From Terriglobia bacterium (lineage in GTDB: Bacteria > Acidobacteriota > Terriglobia > Terriglobales > Acidobacteriaceae), in NCBI GenBank assembly GCA_020073565.1, contig JAIQEY010000006.1, positions 62,001 to 126,000 on the forward strand: a stretch of DNA of 64,000 nt. Reading direction: 5' to 3'. The notes below the pieces were generated by a model. The model did no database searches, was not told the DNA's origin, and saw nothing but the letters and a program-made list of their open reading frames with translations. The translations under genes were made by a program, and so were the position numbers. The stretch's first letter is position 1, and each line of letters begins with the position of its first letter. Of this stretch, positions 8,707 to 16,525 are shown one piece after another.

Positions 8707-9621
8707 ATGCAGGTGAAAATCCTCGGCTCCGCCGCCGGAGGAGGATTTCCGCAATGGAATTGTGCCTGTCCGAACTGCCGTGCCGTGCGCGCCGGCCAGT
8801 TCGCGGGAAAGCCTCGTTTGCAAACGCAGATCGCGGTTAGTAGCGATGGCGTGTCCTGGTTCCTACTGGGCGCTTCGCCCGACCTGCGGCTCCAGATCGA
8901 GTCCACTCGCGAATTGCATCCAAGTTCGGGCACCCGCAGTTCTCCCATCAGCGGCGTTGTTCTGGCCAGCGCCGATCTGGACCACGTTCTTGGGTTACTG
9001 CTTCTGCGCGAACTGCAGCCCTTCCAGGTGTGGGCCTCCGCGTCGGTGATTGAAATCCTCCGCAGCAATAGCATGTTCCGGATGCTGAACCGTGTGGACG
9101 ACCAGGTGCGATGGAATGCGATTCGCGCCGGAGAGGACTTTGTCCTGCGATCCACGACTACGGATGGCCGCGTAATCGCCTGTCACGTCCTCGCCCTTCC
9201 CGCGCGGCATCCGGCATACGCCATCGCCGCTCCTCATTCCGAAGAGGCTGTACTTGGCTTGATTCTGACATCCCCTTCCGGGAAGACTCTCGGCTTCTTC
9301 CCTCAGTTGCCCTCGCTCACTCCTGCGCTGAAAAACTTGTTGGCGACGCTTGACTGTCTGCTGCTCGATGGCACCTTCTGGAGCGACGACGAATTGATTC
9401 GGCTGCAAGGCTCCGGGCAACATGCCTGCGAGATGGGCCATGTTCCCGTCGGCGGCGAGGATGGCACGCTACGCCAACTCACCGGGTTGACCAAGCCGCG
9501 CAGAATGTATATTCACATTAACAACACGAATCCCATGCTGAACGAAGCGGGCGCGGAGTATCGCCAGGTGCGCGATTCGGGATGGGAACTGGCGGAAGAC
9601 GGATGCCATCTCAGCCTTTGA
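8707..9621 (+). CDS. pqqB: Pyrroloquinoline quinone biosynthesis protein PqqB
   Basis: A 304-residue metallo-beta-lactamase-fold protein. It starts MQVKILGSAAGGGFPQWNC, the PqqB signature, and contains CPNCRAVR and later SADLDHVLGLLLLRE and MGHVPVGG. PqqB is an iron-dependent hydroxylase acting on the tyrosine-derived intermediate of PQQ synthesis. The metal-ligand loop reads SADLDH instead of the hydrolase HxHxDH, as expected for PqqB. ATG at 8707 follows pqqA closely, and its 3' end overlaps pqqC. Confidence 0.93.
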   Translation: MQVKILGSAAGGGFPQWNCACPNCRAVRAGQFAGKPRLQTQIAVSSDGVSWFLLGASPDLRLQIESTRELHPSSGTRSSPISGVVLASADLDHVLGLLLLRELQPFQVWASASVIEILRSNSMFRMLNRVDDQVRWNAIRAGEDFVLRSTTTDGRVIACHVLALPARHPAYAIAAPHSEEAVLGLILTSPSGKTLGFFPQLPSLTPALKNLLATLDCLLLDGTFWSDDELIRLQGSGQHACEMGHVPVGGEDGTLRQLTGLTKPRRMYIHINNTNPMLNEAGAEYRQVRDSGWELAEDGCHLSL

Positions 9622-10373
9622 AAACCGAAACCGGCACATTGCCATCAACGGCGCTGCTCTCGATGGAAGAATTGCGCGCCGCCTTGCGGAAAGTCGGGGA
9701 TGAGCGCTATCACCATCAGCATCCGTTTCACCTGCTGATGCATGAAGGCAAACTCACGCGCGGCCAGTTGCAGGCCTGGGCGCTCAATCGCTATTACTAC
9801 CAGAGCGTGATTCCTATCAAGGACGCGGTCATTCTTTCCCGTAGTGACGACCCGGACTTCCGCCGCGCCTGGCGTAAGCGGATCGTGGATCATGACGGCG
9901 ACCTCCATGCCAAGGGCGGCATCGAGAAATGGTTGAAGCTGGCCGAGGCCACTGGCCTGGATGCGCAGCGTGTGGCTAGCAAGAATGAAATTCTTCCGGC
10001 GACGCGTTACGCCGTGAACGAATATCTCAATCTGGTGCGCACGCGCCCGCTGCTGGAGGCGGTGGCGTCCTCGCTGACGGAGTTGTTCTCCCGCGACCTG
10101 ATCGCGCTGCGCATGGACCGCATGCGCCAGCACTATCCGTGGCTCACCGGCGGGCTCGCGTACTTTGAAGCCCGTCTCGATCAGGCGCCGGAAGACGCGG
10201 CCTTCGCCATCCAATACGTCTACGACAATGCGAAGACCCGCGCCCAACAGGAGCGAGCGATCCAGTCGCTGCGCGACAAGTGCGACATTCTCTGGGCGCA
10301 ACTGGACGCGGTCTACTTTGCTTACGTACAGCCGGGGTGGCCGCCGCCCGGGGCGTTCCAGATAGAGAGATGA
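9603..10373 (+). CDS. pqqC: Pyrroloquinoline-quinone synthase PqqC
   Basis: 256 residues of the heme-oxygenase-like helical PqqC family. It contains YHHQHPFHLLMHEGKL, the typical substrate-site segment RYYYQSVIPIKDA, and RIVDHDGD. PqqC performs the last ring closure and eight-electron oxidation to PQQ. Its start lies inside pqqB (19-nt overlap) and its stop overlaps the pqqD start, so pqqBCD are translationally coupled. Confidence 0.93.
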   Translation: MPSQPLKTETGTLPSTALLSMEELRAALRKVGDERYHHQHPFHLLMHEGKLTRGQLQAWALNRYYYQSVIPIKDAVILSRSDDPDFRRAWRKRIVDHDGDLHAKGGIEKWLKLAEATGLDAQRVASKNEILPATRYAVNEYLNLVRTRPLLEAVASSLTELFSRDLIALRMDRMRQHYPWLTGGLAYFEARLDQAPEDAAFAIQYVYDNAKTRAQQERAIQSLRDKCDILWAQLDAVYFAYVQPGWPPPGAFQIER

Positions 10374-10648
10374 TCATGGCGATTGACGAGACCAGCAAGC
10401 CCGCGCTCGCAGTCGGATGCCGCTGGGGCGGAAGCCAGGAAGACCCGATGCTGCTGTTCCCCGAAGGGGCGATGAAAGTGCAGGGAACGGGCTTCGCGAT
10501 TCTGGAACTATGCGACGGCCAGCGGACGCTTTCCGAGATTGTCGGAGAATTGCACCGGCGGTATCTTGGTTCCGACGCGCAGCGTATCCGGGAAGATGCT
10601 GCCAAATTCCTTGAGCAGTTACATGAGAAACGCATCGTGGATTACTAG
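10370..10648 (+). CDS. pqqD: PQQ biosynthesis peptide chaperone PqqD
   Basis: A 92-residue RiPP recognition element that binds PqqA and presents it to PqqE. It shows the expected pattern: LLFPEGAMKVQGTGFAILEL, CDGQRTLSEIV, and a helical end with DAAKFLEQLHEKRIV. The ATG at 10370 shares an ATGA overlap with the pqqC stop. An in-frame ATG at 10376 has a better-spaced GAGAGA and may be the true start, giving 90 residues. Confidence 0.92.
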   Translation: MIMAIDETSKPALAVGCRWGGSQEDPMLLFPEGAMKVQGTGFAILELCDGQRTLSEIVGELHRRYLGSDAQRIREDAAKFLEQLHEKRIVDY

Positions 10649-10686
10649 GGGGGCGCTCGCACAGTCTCTATAGAAGATTGTCATCC

Positions 10687-10744
10687 CGAGCGAAGCGAGG
10701 GATCTGCATCTAGTCTGCGGACTGCAGATCCCTCGCTTCGCTCG
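10687..10744. repeat. Perfect 22-bp inverted repeat after pqqD
   Basis: Two 22-base arms (10687-10708 and 10723-10744) are exact reverse complements, with a 14-nt loop. The core reads CGAGCGAAGCGAGGGATCT. There is no T run. It begins 39 nt after the pqqD stop and would form a very stable RNA hairpin that could end or stabilise the pqqABCD transcript. The intergenic hairpin at 28507-28531 is of a similar type. Confidence 0.75.
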
Positions 10745-10775
10745 AGATTGATGAAATCAGGTGGGGTCTTAAACA

Positions 10776-10919
10776 CTATTTACCAATGCCTTCAGCAAGA
10801 AACTGGCGAACTTGAAAGCAGTCATTGCGCTGCACTTCGCGTTTTATAATTTCTGTCGCGTTCATTCGAGTTTGCGCGTCACTCCCGCAATGGAAGCGGA
10901 CATTGCCGACCATGTGTGA
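10776..10919 (+). pseudogene. C-terminal remnant of an IS-type transposase
   Basis: In one frame this stretch reads LFTNAFSKKLANLKAVIALH, then FAFYNFCRVHSSLRV, then TPAMEADIADHV, then TGA. From memory this matches the C-terminus of a widespread IS transposase (LTNAFSKK...ALHF..YNF.R.H..LRVTPAMEAGI.D.VW), with the Trp codon changed to stop. The frame is closed by TAA at 10770-10772 and no N-terminal part remains. It lies within the gap separating pqqD from pqqE. Confidence 0.72.
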
Positions 10920-10949
10920 TCAATCACAGAACTGCTTGCTGCGTGAGGG

Positions 10950-10955
10950 TATAAT
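10950..10955 (+). promoter_or_regulatory. Consensus -10 box before the Cys-rich ORF
   Basis: A perfect TATAAT 26 nt before the ATG at 10981; no convincing -35 box was found. Confidence 0.3.
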
Positions 10956-10980
10956 TCGCTCCCGCGAGGAGATCCCGCCG

Positions 10981-11382
10981 ATGTATCTAGATTTTGCGAA
11001 ATGTCAGTGCGAGCACTTCACTCCGATCCGGCCAACCAGGATTGCTCCGCCACGATCCAGTCAAGACTGGTCAGACGAGGATACCGGTTCTGTAGTTGTT
11101 GCATGTAGCGACTGCAAGCGAGTCTTCGAGGCCGACGAACTAGAGTCAAAGCACTCCATCTTGGGTCTGAGTCCCTATAACCCTGATGCTCCGCTTCACG
11201 CATTTCCAGTGAGGTTGCCATGTGAACACGCAGGTTGCGAATCTCGTCTAGTAGTAATCGCAGTGCGGAGGCGTGATACCACGCCCGAAGACCTCCAAGC
11301 AGAGATGTCTGCTTGGACGTGGGAAGGCTTGACATGTCCAACCGGACACTGGCTATCGGATCGCGCACGCCATACTGATTAG
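10981..11382 (+). CDS. Hypothetical cysteine-rich protein
   Basis: 133 residues, not recognised. Cysteines occur as CQCEH, CSDC, CEHAGC and a late CPTGH, suggesting two treble-clef or zinc-ribbon-like sites. GAGGAG precedes the ATG by 10 nt. The frame is open upstream to 10825, but that part overlaps the transposase remnant in another frame. Its stop overlaps the ribosome binding site of the next ORF, so the two probably form a pair. The position inside the pqq cluster suggests cargo carried by an insertion. Confidence 0.55.
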   Translation: MYLDFAKCQCEHFTPIRPTRIAPPRSSQDWSDEDTGSVVVACSDCKRVFEADELESKHSILGLSPYNPDAPLHAFPVRLPCEHAGCESRLVVIAVRRRDTTPEDLQAEMSAWTWEGLTCPTGHWLSDRARHTD

Positions 11383-11394
11383 GAGCGGACATCT

Positions 11395-11619
11395 GTGCTC
11401 TATTTCCCCTTGCCTGTTTTCGTCGGCGTCACAGTCTGGATCGCAGGCTGGCACATTCTTCTGAATTTCGCGGCTGTCATTGGTTTGTTGTTCTACGTAT
11501 ACGCCGTCATCCGTATCCTAAAAACTTGGCGGTATAGAGATCGCATGAACGTTGCGATCTGGTTCGTGGTTCTCGGTTTGCTGGGTGGAATGTGTATTGG
11601 TTTGTTGTTAATGAAGTAG
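11395..11619 (+). CDS. Hypothetical small membrane protein
   Basis: 74 residues with two or three hydrophobic segments (PVFVGVTVWIAGWHILLNFA, VIGLLFYVYAVI, VAIWFVVLGLLGGMCIGLLL) around a basic loop KTWRYRDR. The GTG start has AGGAG 9 nt upstream, overlapping the stop of the preceding ORF. Function unknown. The following 168 nt to pqqE hold nothing recognised. Confidence 0.5.
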   Translation: MLYFPLPVFVGVTVWIAGWHILLNFAAVIGLLFYVYAVIRILKTWRYRDRMNVAIWFVVLGLLGGMCIGLLLMK

Positions 11620-11787
11620 TTCACCAGCCTTCGTTTTGTGGCAACACGCTATTTAAGACACGAACACTAATCGTTAGTGACTTGATGACGAATTCTGGTT
11701 AACGCGATGGTCGGCGTCTTCTTCCTCTCTTCAGGGAGCGAGGTTAGGAAATGCGAACGCGCTGGCCAACGAACTCGTGGATTACCG

Positions 11788-12891
11788 ATGCCTGCAAATC
11801 CTCTGGCTCTGATTGCCGAGATTACCCACCGGTGCCCGCTGCACTGCGTGTACTGTTCGAATCCGCTGGAACTAGCGGCCGCGAGTGCGGAGTTGAAGAC
11901 GGGAGACTGGCAGCGCGTTTTCGCCGAAGCATCGAAGATGGGGATTCTCCATCTCCATTTGACCGGCGGCGAACCCCTGGCCCGTACGGATCTGGAAGTA
12001 CTCATCGGGGCAGCGCATCAGGCGGAACTCTATACCAACCTGATCACCTCGGGCGTGGGCCTGTCGCGAGAGCGCCTCGCGAGGCTGGTGCAGGCGGGAC
12101 TCGACCACATCCAACTCAGCTTTCAGGATTCGCAGACAGAACGGGCGGACTGGATCGCCGGGACCAAGTCGCACGCGCACAAGGTCGAACTCGCCGGCTG
12201 GATCCGCAAGCATCGCATCGCGTTCACTGCCAACCTGGTCGTGCACCGGCAGAATCTCGATGACCTCGAGCAGACGCTCAAGTTTCTTGAGACGCTACGA
12301 CCCGACCGCATCGAGATCGCGCACACGCAGTACTACGGATGGGCGCTCAAGAATCGCGCAGCTCTAATGCCGACGGCCGCGCAACTGGAAAAAGCGCTCT
12401 CCGTAGTTTCCGCCGCCGAGGTTCGCCTGAAGGGAAGCGTACGCATCGACAGCGTGGTCCCGGATTACCACGCGCAATTTCCCAAAGCATGCATGGGTGG
12501 CTGGGGACGGCGGCTGATGCTGATCAATCCCGCAGGAGAAGCCCTCCCTTGTCATGCAGCCGGTGTGATTCCAGGTTTGGTCTTCGACAACGTAAAAGAG
12601 CGCTCCCTGCAGTCGATCTGGAACGAGTCGTCCGCGTTTCAGAAGTTTCGCGGAGAAGATTGGATGAAGGAACCCTGCCGCACCTGCGAGCGCCGCGCCG
12701 AAGATTTCGGTGGCTGCCGGTGCCAGGCATTTCTGCTGACTGGCGACGCGACGGCTACCGATCCGGTCTGCTCGCTTTCTCCTCGCCATGATTCGGTCCT
12801 GCAAACCATTCGTCAGGCTCCCGTGGACATCGTCTCTCCCAGCAGTTTGGGGGAGACCTGGAAGTACCGTCCAAATCCGGGGCGGGGCTAG
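11788..12891 (+). CDS. pqqE: PqqA peptide cyclase PqqE (radical SAM)
   Basis: 367 residues. The start MPANPLALIAEITHRCPLHC is the PqqE hallmark, with the SAM cluster motif CPLHCVYC. C-terminal SPASM-type cysteines follow (CMGGWGRR, LPCHAAG, CRTCERR, CRCQAF). The enzyme forms the Glu-Tyr carbon-carbon bond in PqqA with PqqD. The frame extends to 11707, but family starts and the hallmark motif place the ATG at 11788; no strong SD is visible. It is 1.1 kb from pqqD rather than adjacent to it. Confidence 0.92.
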   Translation: MPANPLALIAEITHRCPLHCVYCSNPLELAAASAELKTGDWQRVFAEASKMGILHLHLTGGEPLARTDLEVLIGAAHQAELYTNLITSGVGLSRERLARLVQAGLDHIQLSFQDSQTERADWIAGTKSHAHKVELAGWIRKHRIAFTANLVVHRQNLDDLEQTLKFLETLRPDRIEIAHTQYYGWALKNRAALMPTAAQLEKALSVVSAAEVRLKGSVRIDSVVPDYHAQFPKACMGGWGRRLMLINPAGEALPCHAAGVIPGLVFDNVKERSLQSIWNESSAFQKFRGEDWMKEPCRTCERRAEDFGGCRCQAFLLTGDATATDPVCSLSPRHDSVLQTIRQAPVDIVSPSSLGETWKYRPNPGRG

Positions 12892-13007
12892 CCCGTCCCA
12901 GCGCACGTGTACCCGGCAATTCCTTCGAAGGTTTCGACTATCTGCTCTGCGCCTGAATGCACCCGGAGTTGCGAGCAAGGGAAAATATTCGAATCCTCAA
13001 CCTGTAT

Positions 13008-13035
13008 TTGCTACATGATTCCCCCTACATAGAAT
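13008..13035 (+). promoter_or_regulatory. Candidate promoter before the small membrane protein
   Basis: TTGCTA and TAGAAT are separated by 16 nt in the otherwise empty region after pqqE. Moderate match to the sigma70 consensus. Confidence 0.35.
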
Positions 13036-13165
13036 TTACCTTCCACCGAGCAATGTGAACCGGCGGCATCGCATACCTGCACCACGCTATGTGGCTGGAA
13101 AGAAACAGGCTTCACCACTCTGGCACGCTGCGTGCTCCCTTCATCTGCGGATTGTGAGGTGGCGA

Positions 13166-13318
13166 ATGCTTTGGACTATTTTCGTAATCCTGTTGATCCT
13201 GTGGTTGCTCGGCGTGGTCACTTCGTACACTCTGGGCGGGTTTGTTCACCTGCTGCTACTCATCGCACTCGTGGTTCTCCTCATCAATCTGATCACAGGA
13301 CGTAGACCCGTGCTCTGA
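13166..13318 (+). CDS. Lmo0937-like small membrane protein
   Basis: A 50-residue protein of two hydrophobic helices, beginning MLWTIFVILLILWLLGVVTS and ending in LLINLITGRRPVL. This is the pattern of the lmo0937 family of tiny membrane proteins, often stress-induced; no biochemical role is known. GTGAGG precedes the ATG. The frame opens further upstream at 13055 but without family similarity. Confidence 0.75.
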   Translation: MLWTIFVILLILWLLGVVTSYTLGGFVHLLLLIALVVLLINLITGRRPVL

Positions 13319-13412
13319 GCGGACAATTTTCCGCGAATGAAAAACGGGGCTCATGGCCGCTACTTCGTGAGCCGGCAGGAAATCGAAGTTCCTCCGGCAT
13401 AAAGGAGCAAAC

Positions 13413-14144
13413 ATGAAACGAAATCTGGTTTTGGTGGTACTAACTCTGTCCGCATTTCTGGGAAATCTTGCCTGGGCGGGCTCTGCGCGTCAGGATTCAA
13501 CCGAGCGCCTGCAGAATTCCGCCGACGTTCTCAAGGAGATCGCCAACGCTCCCGACAAGGGCATCCCTGAGGAAATATTGGGCGATGCCAGGTGCATCGT
13601 GGTGGTTCCTCACCTCGTCAAAGGCGGTTTCATTTTCGGCGCCAAGCACGGGCGCGGAGTTGCGGTATGCCGCACCGATGAGAAATGGAGCGCGCCCGCT
13701 TTCATTAGCGTGGGTGGCGGAAGCTGGGGCCTGCAGATCGGCGCCGAAGGCGTCGATCTGGTCATGGTGGTGATGAATGACAAGGGTTTGCGGCATTTGC
13801 TTTCGAGCAAGTTTGAAATCACGGGAGAAGGATCGGCGGCGGCCGGCCCGGTGGGACGGCACGCTTCCGCAGGAACGGACTGGAAGCTGAACACGGAATT
13901 GCTGACGTACTCCCGCTCCCGAGGCGTTTTTGCCGGGCTAACCCTGGAAGGAGCGGTGATCCAGCAGGACTCCGACTCGACGACCGCCATCTATGGCCGC
14001 GACGTACCCTTCAAGAAACTCTTGTTGGGTGAGGTAGCCGCCCCAGCTCCGGCCGCGCCGTTCTTGCAGGCGGTGTCCGACATCACTCGTCAAGCCCGAG
14101 CGCAGGAAGCCAGGGAACAGGCGCCTGAGAAACATCGGCCGTAG
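13413..14144 (+). CDS. SYLF (Ysc84-like) lipid-binding protein
   Basis: 243 residues. A cleavable signal ends at AWA-GSA. The mature part has the SYLF pattern: helix SADVLKEIANAPDKGIPEE, DARCIVVVPHLVKGGFIFG, and KHGRGVAVCR with WSAPAFISVGGGSWG. The domain binds phosphoinositides in eukaryotic Ysc84; in bacteria it is an exported protein of unclear role. AAAGGAG lies 6 nt before the ATG. Expressed alone or with the downstream envelope protein. Confidence 0.85.
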   Translation: MKRNLVLVVLTLSAFLGNLAWAGSARQDSTERLQNSADVLKEIANAPDKGIPEEILGDARCIVVVPHLVKGGFIFGAKHGRGVAVCRTDEKWSAPAFISVGGGSWGLQIGAEGVDLVMVVMNDKGLRHLLSSKFEITGEGSAAAGPVGRHASAGTDWKLNTELLTYSRSRGVFAGLTLEGAVIQQDSDSTTAIYGRDVPFKKLLLGEVAAPAPAAPFLQAVSDITRQARAQEAREQAPEKHRP

Positions 14145-14198
14145 GCCAGTTCTGACTGGCCTCTGGAGTTGGCCCCAAACAGTGCAAGCGGAAAAATT

Positions 14199-14269
14199 GC
14201 CTCACCATCCGCGCAGCCCAGAGCGGAGCAGCGGCTGGGCAAACGCAAGGATGGTGAGGCGGAGGAGGA
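14199..14269 (+). promoter_or_regulatory. Nested inverted repeat abutting the ribosome binding site
   Basis: Perfect 12-bp arms GCCTCACCATCC (14199-14210) and GGATGGTGAGGC (14249-14260) enclose a second stem CAGCC/GGCTG. The right arm ends directly at the SD run GGAGGAGGA (14261-14269) and the ATG follows at 14273. An mRNA hairpin here could mask or expose the SD. Confidence 0.6.
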
Positions 14270-14272
14270 ATC

Positions 14273-15403
14273 ATGCGTATCATCTTTTCAATTCGTTCGT
14301 TGCTGTTCGCGCTTGCGATGCTGACGATCTCGGCGGCATCGTTTGCGCAAGTCAGCGTGTCGATCACGATCGCCCCGCCTGCGCTGCCCGTGTATGAGCA
14401 GCCGCTTTGTCCCGGCGAGGGCTACCTCTGGGTACCGGGATACTGGGCTTATGACTATGACGTCGACGATTACTACTGGGTGCCTGGCACGTGGGTGTTG
14501 GCTCCGGAAGTTGGCTTCCTATGGACTCCGGGCTATTGGGCGTGGGAAGGCGGTGGATTCTTTTTCCATGAGGGGTACTGGGGTCCGCGCGTGGGTTTCT
14601 ATGGCGGGATCGTTTACGGCTTCGGTTACTTTGGTGAAGGCTATGAAGGTGGACGTTGGGACCACGACCGGTTCTTTTATAACCGCTCCGTGAACAACGT
14701 GAACATCACCGAGATTCACAACGTCTACAACACAACCGTGATCAACAACAGCACCGTAAATCGCGTCAGTTACAACGGTGGCAACGGAGGGATCAACCGG
14801 CGTCCAACGCATCAAGAGGAGGAGGCGGCGCGTGAGAGACATATTCCGCCGGTCGCCGTTCAGACTCAGCATGTCCAGGCTGCGCGCACCAACCAGCAAC
14901 TGCGCGCTTCCGTGAACCAAGGCAAGCCACCGGTAGCCGCTACGCCCAAGCCGGGCGCATGGAACGATCATGGCGTGGTACCGGCCAGAGAGGCAGGAGC
15001 ACCGTACAGGCCTCCCGCGAATCGGGCTGAGTCTCAGCCCCGAACGAATGAGCGACCAGTTCGTCCGGAGAACAGTGTTCCTCGACCCGACAACCCAGTC
15101 CACCCGAAAGAGGTTCCGCCTGCTGAGCGCCCACCGGCTCCAGATATGGGGAACCCGAAGGCGGACCGGAAACACCAGCAACAGCAGGAAAAGCTGTTTG
15201 CGAAACAAGAGCAGGAACGACAGAAACTCCAGCAGAAGCAGGAGCAGGATCACCAGCGGTTAGAGAAGCAGAAAGCCGACGAAATGAGGAAGCAGCAGGT
15301 GGAACAGCGTCACCAGCAACAGACGCAGCAATTGCAGCAAAAACATGCAGCGCAGCAGCAGAAGTTGCGGGACAAAGAACAGCGAAAACCGCCAAAAGGT
15401 TAA
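14273..15403 (+). CDS. WXXGXW/YXWGXW-repeat envelope protein with Q/K-rich tail
   Basis: 376 residues. A signal peptide ends at SFA-Q. Residues about 30-130 hold repeated aromatic motifs (YLWVPGYWAYD, YYWVPGTWV, FLWTPGYWAW, GYWGPRVGFYGG), the YXWGXW family found in secreted proteins of Acidobacteria and other soil bacteria. A middle Pro/Arg-rich segment is followed by a long Gln/Lys/Glu helix (residues about 300-365) that should form a coiled coil. Function unknown, probably envelope-associated. The SD is very strong. Confidence 0.78.
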   Translation: MRIIFSIRSLLFALAMLTISAASFAQVSVSITIAPPALPVYEQPLCPGEGYLWVPGYWAYDYDVDDYYWVPGTWVLAPEVGFLWTPGYWAWEGGGFFFHEGYWGPRVGFYGGIVYGFGYFGEGYEGGRWDHDRFFYNRSVNNVNITEIHNVYNTTVINNSTVNRVSYNGGNGGINRRPTHQEEEAARERHIPPVAVQTQHVQAARTNQQLRASVNQGKPPVAATPKPGAWNDHGVVPAREAGAPYRPPANRAESQPRTNERPVRPENSVPRPDNPVHPKEVPPAERPPAPDMGNPKADRKHQQQQEKLFAKQEQERQKLQQKQEQDHQRLEKQKADEMRKQQVEQRHQQQTQQLQQKHAAQQQKLRDKEQRKPPKG

Positions 15404-15422
15404 TGAAAGCGCGTGCGGTGAC

Positions 15423-15462
15423 TGACGGCTGGCGCTCAGAACCTGGAGCCTGCCAGCCGTCA
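15423..15462 (+). terminator. Long hairpin after the YXWGXW gene
   Basis: TGACGGCTGGC and GCCAGCCGTCA form an 11-bp perfect stem, with an inner GCTC/GAGC pair. No T run follows, so it may be a rho-independent-like end or an mRNA-stabilising hairpin. Confidence 0.5.
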
Positions 15463-15547
15463 CGTTCCTGTTGGCTTAATCTCCCCTCCCCAGTATCATG
15501 AATGCGACCTGGCGCGGACCAGACTCACCTTTCCCGCGCCCAACGCC

Positions 15548-16048
15548 ATGCTGCAGAAGCGAATCGACGATCAGCCATCGATCTCGCGGGAGAACATCCG
15601 CGAGGCGGAAGGCATCTTTCTGCGCCACCTCAAAGGGGTCGGGCTCAAGCAAACGGAACAGCGCAACACCATTCTGCGGACGTTTCTGGAGACGCGCGAG
15701 CATCTTTCCACCGACGAACTTCATCGACTGGTCAAGAAGAAAGATCCCCGCATCGGCTTCACGACCGTCTACCGCACGTTGAAGCTGTTGGCGGATTGCG
15801 GCCTGGCCAGCGAAGTAGCGTTCCATGACGGCATCGCGCGCTACGAGCATCAATACAACCGGAGGAGCCATCACCACATGGTGTGCACCGAGTGTGGCGC
15901 ATCCGTCGAATTCTTTTCACCCGAAGTTGGAGAACTGGAACAGGAAATCGGGCGCAAGCACCACTACCTGACCACCCGCCACACCTTCCAGATTTACGGT
16001 GTGTGCGAAGAGTGCCGAAAGAAGCGCAATGGCCGCCGCCTCGTCTAA
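15548..16048 (+). CDS. Fur-family transcriptional regulator
   Basis: 166 residues. The N-terminal winged helix (LKQTEQRNTILRTFLETREH, IGFTTVYRTLKLLADCGL) is followed by the metal-sensing part with RYEHQYNRRSHHHMVC, CTECGASVEF and the second Cys pair CEEC near the end. The four cysteines form the structural zinc site and the His cluster the regulatory metal site. It could be Fur, PerR or Zur; motifs alone do not decide. The 3' end overlaps the next gene by 20 nt. Confidence 0.9.
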   Translation: MLQKRIDDQPSISRENIREAEGIFLRHLKGVGLKQTEQRNTILRTFLETREHLSTDELHRLVKKKDPRIGFTTVYRTLKLLADCGLASEVAFHDGIARYEHQYNRRSHHHMVCTECGASVEFFSPEVGELEQEIGRKHHYLTTRHTFQIYGVCEECRKKRNGRRLV

Positions 16049-16469
16049 TCCGCCGCCGGCCGCGCTGGTCTGTCCCAAGTGCGAGACTTCCATGCCTGCG
16101 ATCGCGACATTCTGTCCGGGTTGCGGGCACGCGATGAAGGGAATTCCTCCCGCCGACCGCGTCCTGGCGGCTCTCGCCTACCTGACTTTGGTGCCGGCTG
16201 CCGTGCTCCTGTTCTTGCCCGGCAACCGTCATAGCGCGTTCGTGCGCTTCCATGCCTGGCAGAGCCTCCTGCTGTGGGGTGCGTTCGTCCTGTTATCGAT
16301 CGTGGCGATCCTGCTTTCGAACATTGCGGCCACGACGGTGTTCCTCTTGCTAGGAATCCTCGCCTTGCTGGCCATGTTCTTCCTGTGGGTGGTTTTGTCA
16401 CTCAAAGCGTGGCAGGGCGAACTGTTCGAATTGCCGGTCCTCGGCATGCTGGCCGGCCGCTTGCGTTAG
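16029..16469 (+). CDS. Zinc-ribbon membrane protein (DUF4870-like)
   Basis: 146 residues. An N-terminal zinc ribbon (CPKCETSMPAIATFCPGCG) is followed by a short linker and three hydrophobic helices with RFHAWQSLLLW between them, a pattern of small DUF4870/Tic20-like membrane proteins. The ATG lies inside the end of the Fur-family gene, so the two are probably co-translated. A role in metal response is only suggested by that link. Confidence 0.72.
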   Translation: MAAASSNPPPAALVCPKCETSMPAIATFCPGCGHAMKGIPPADRVLAALAYLTLVPAAVLLFLPGNRHSAFVRFHAWQSLLLWGAFVLLSIVAILLSNIAATTVFLLLGILALLAMFFLWVVLSLKAWQGELFELPVLGMLAGRLR

Positions 16470-16525
16470 ACATTCTCCGCTCCATCGTTCAAAATAATTG
16501 ATTCACTAACCCTCAGGAGACCTCA

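Noticed and set aside
10825..10980. N-terminal extension of the Cys-rich ORF.
   Set aside because: It overlaps the transposase remnant in another frame, and the ATG at 10981 has an SD and a -10 box upstream.
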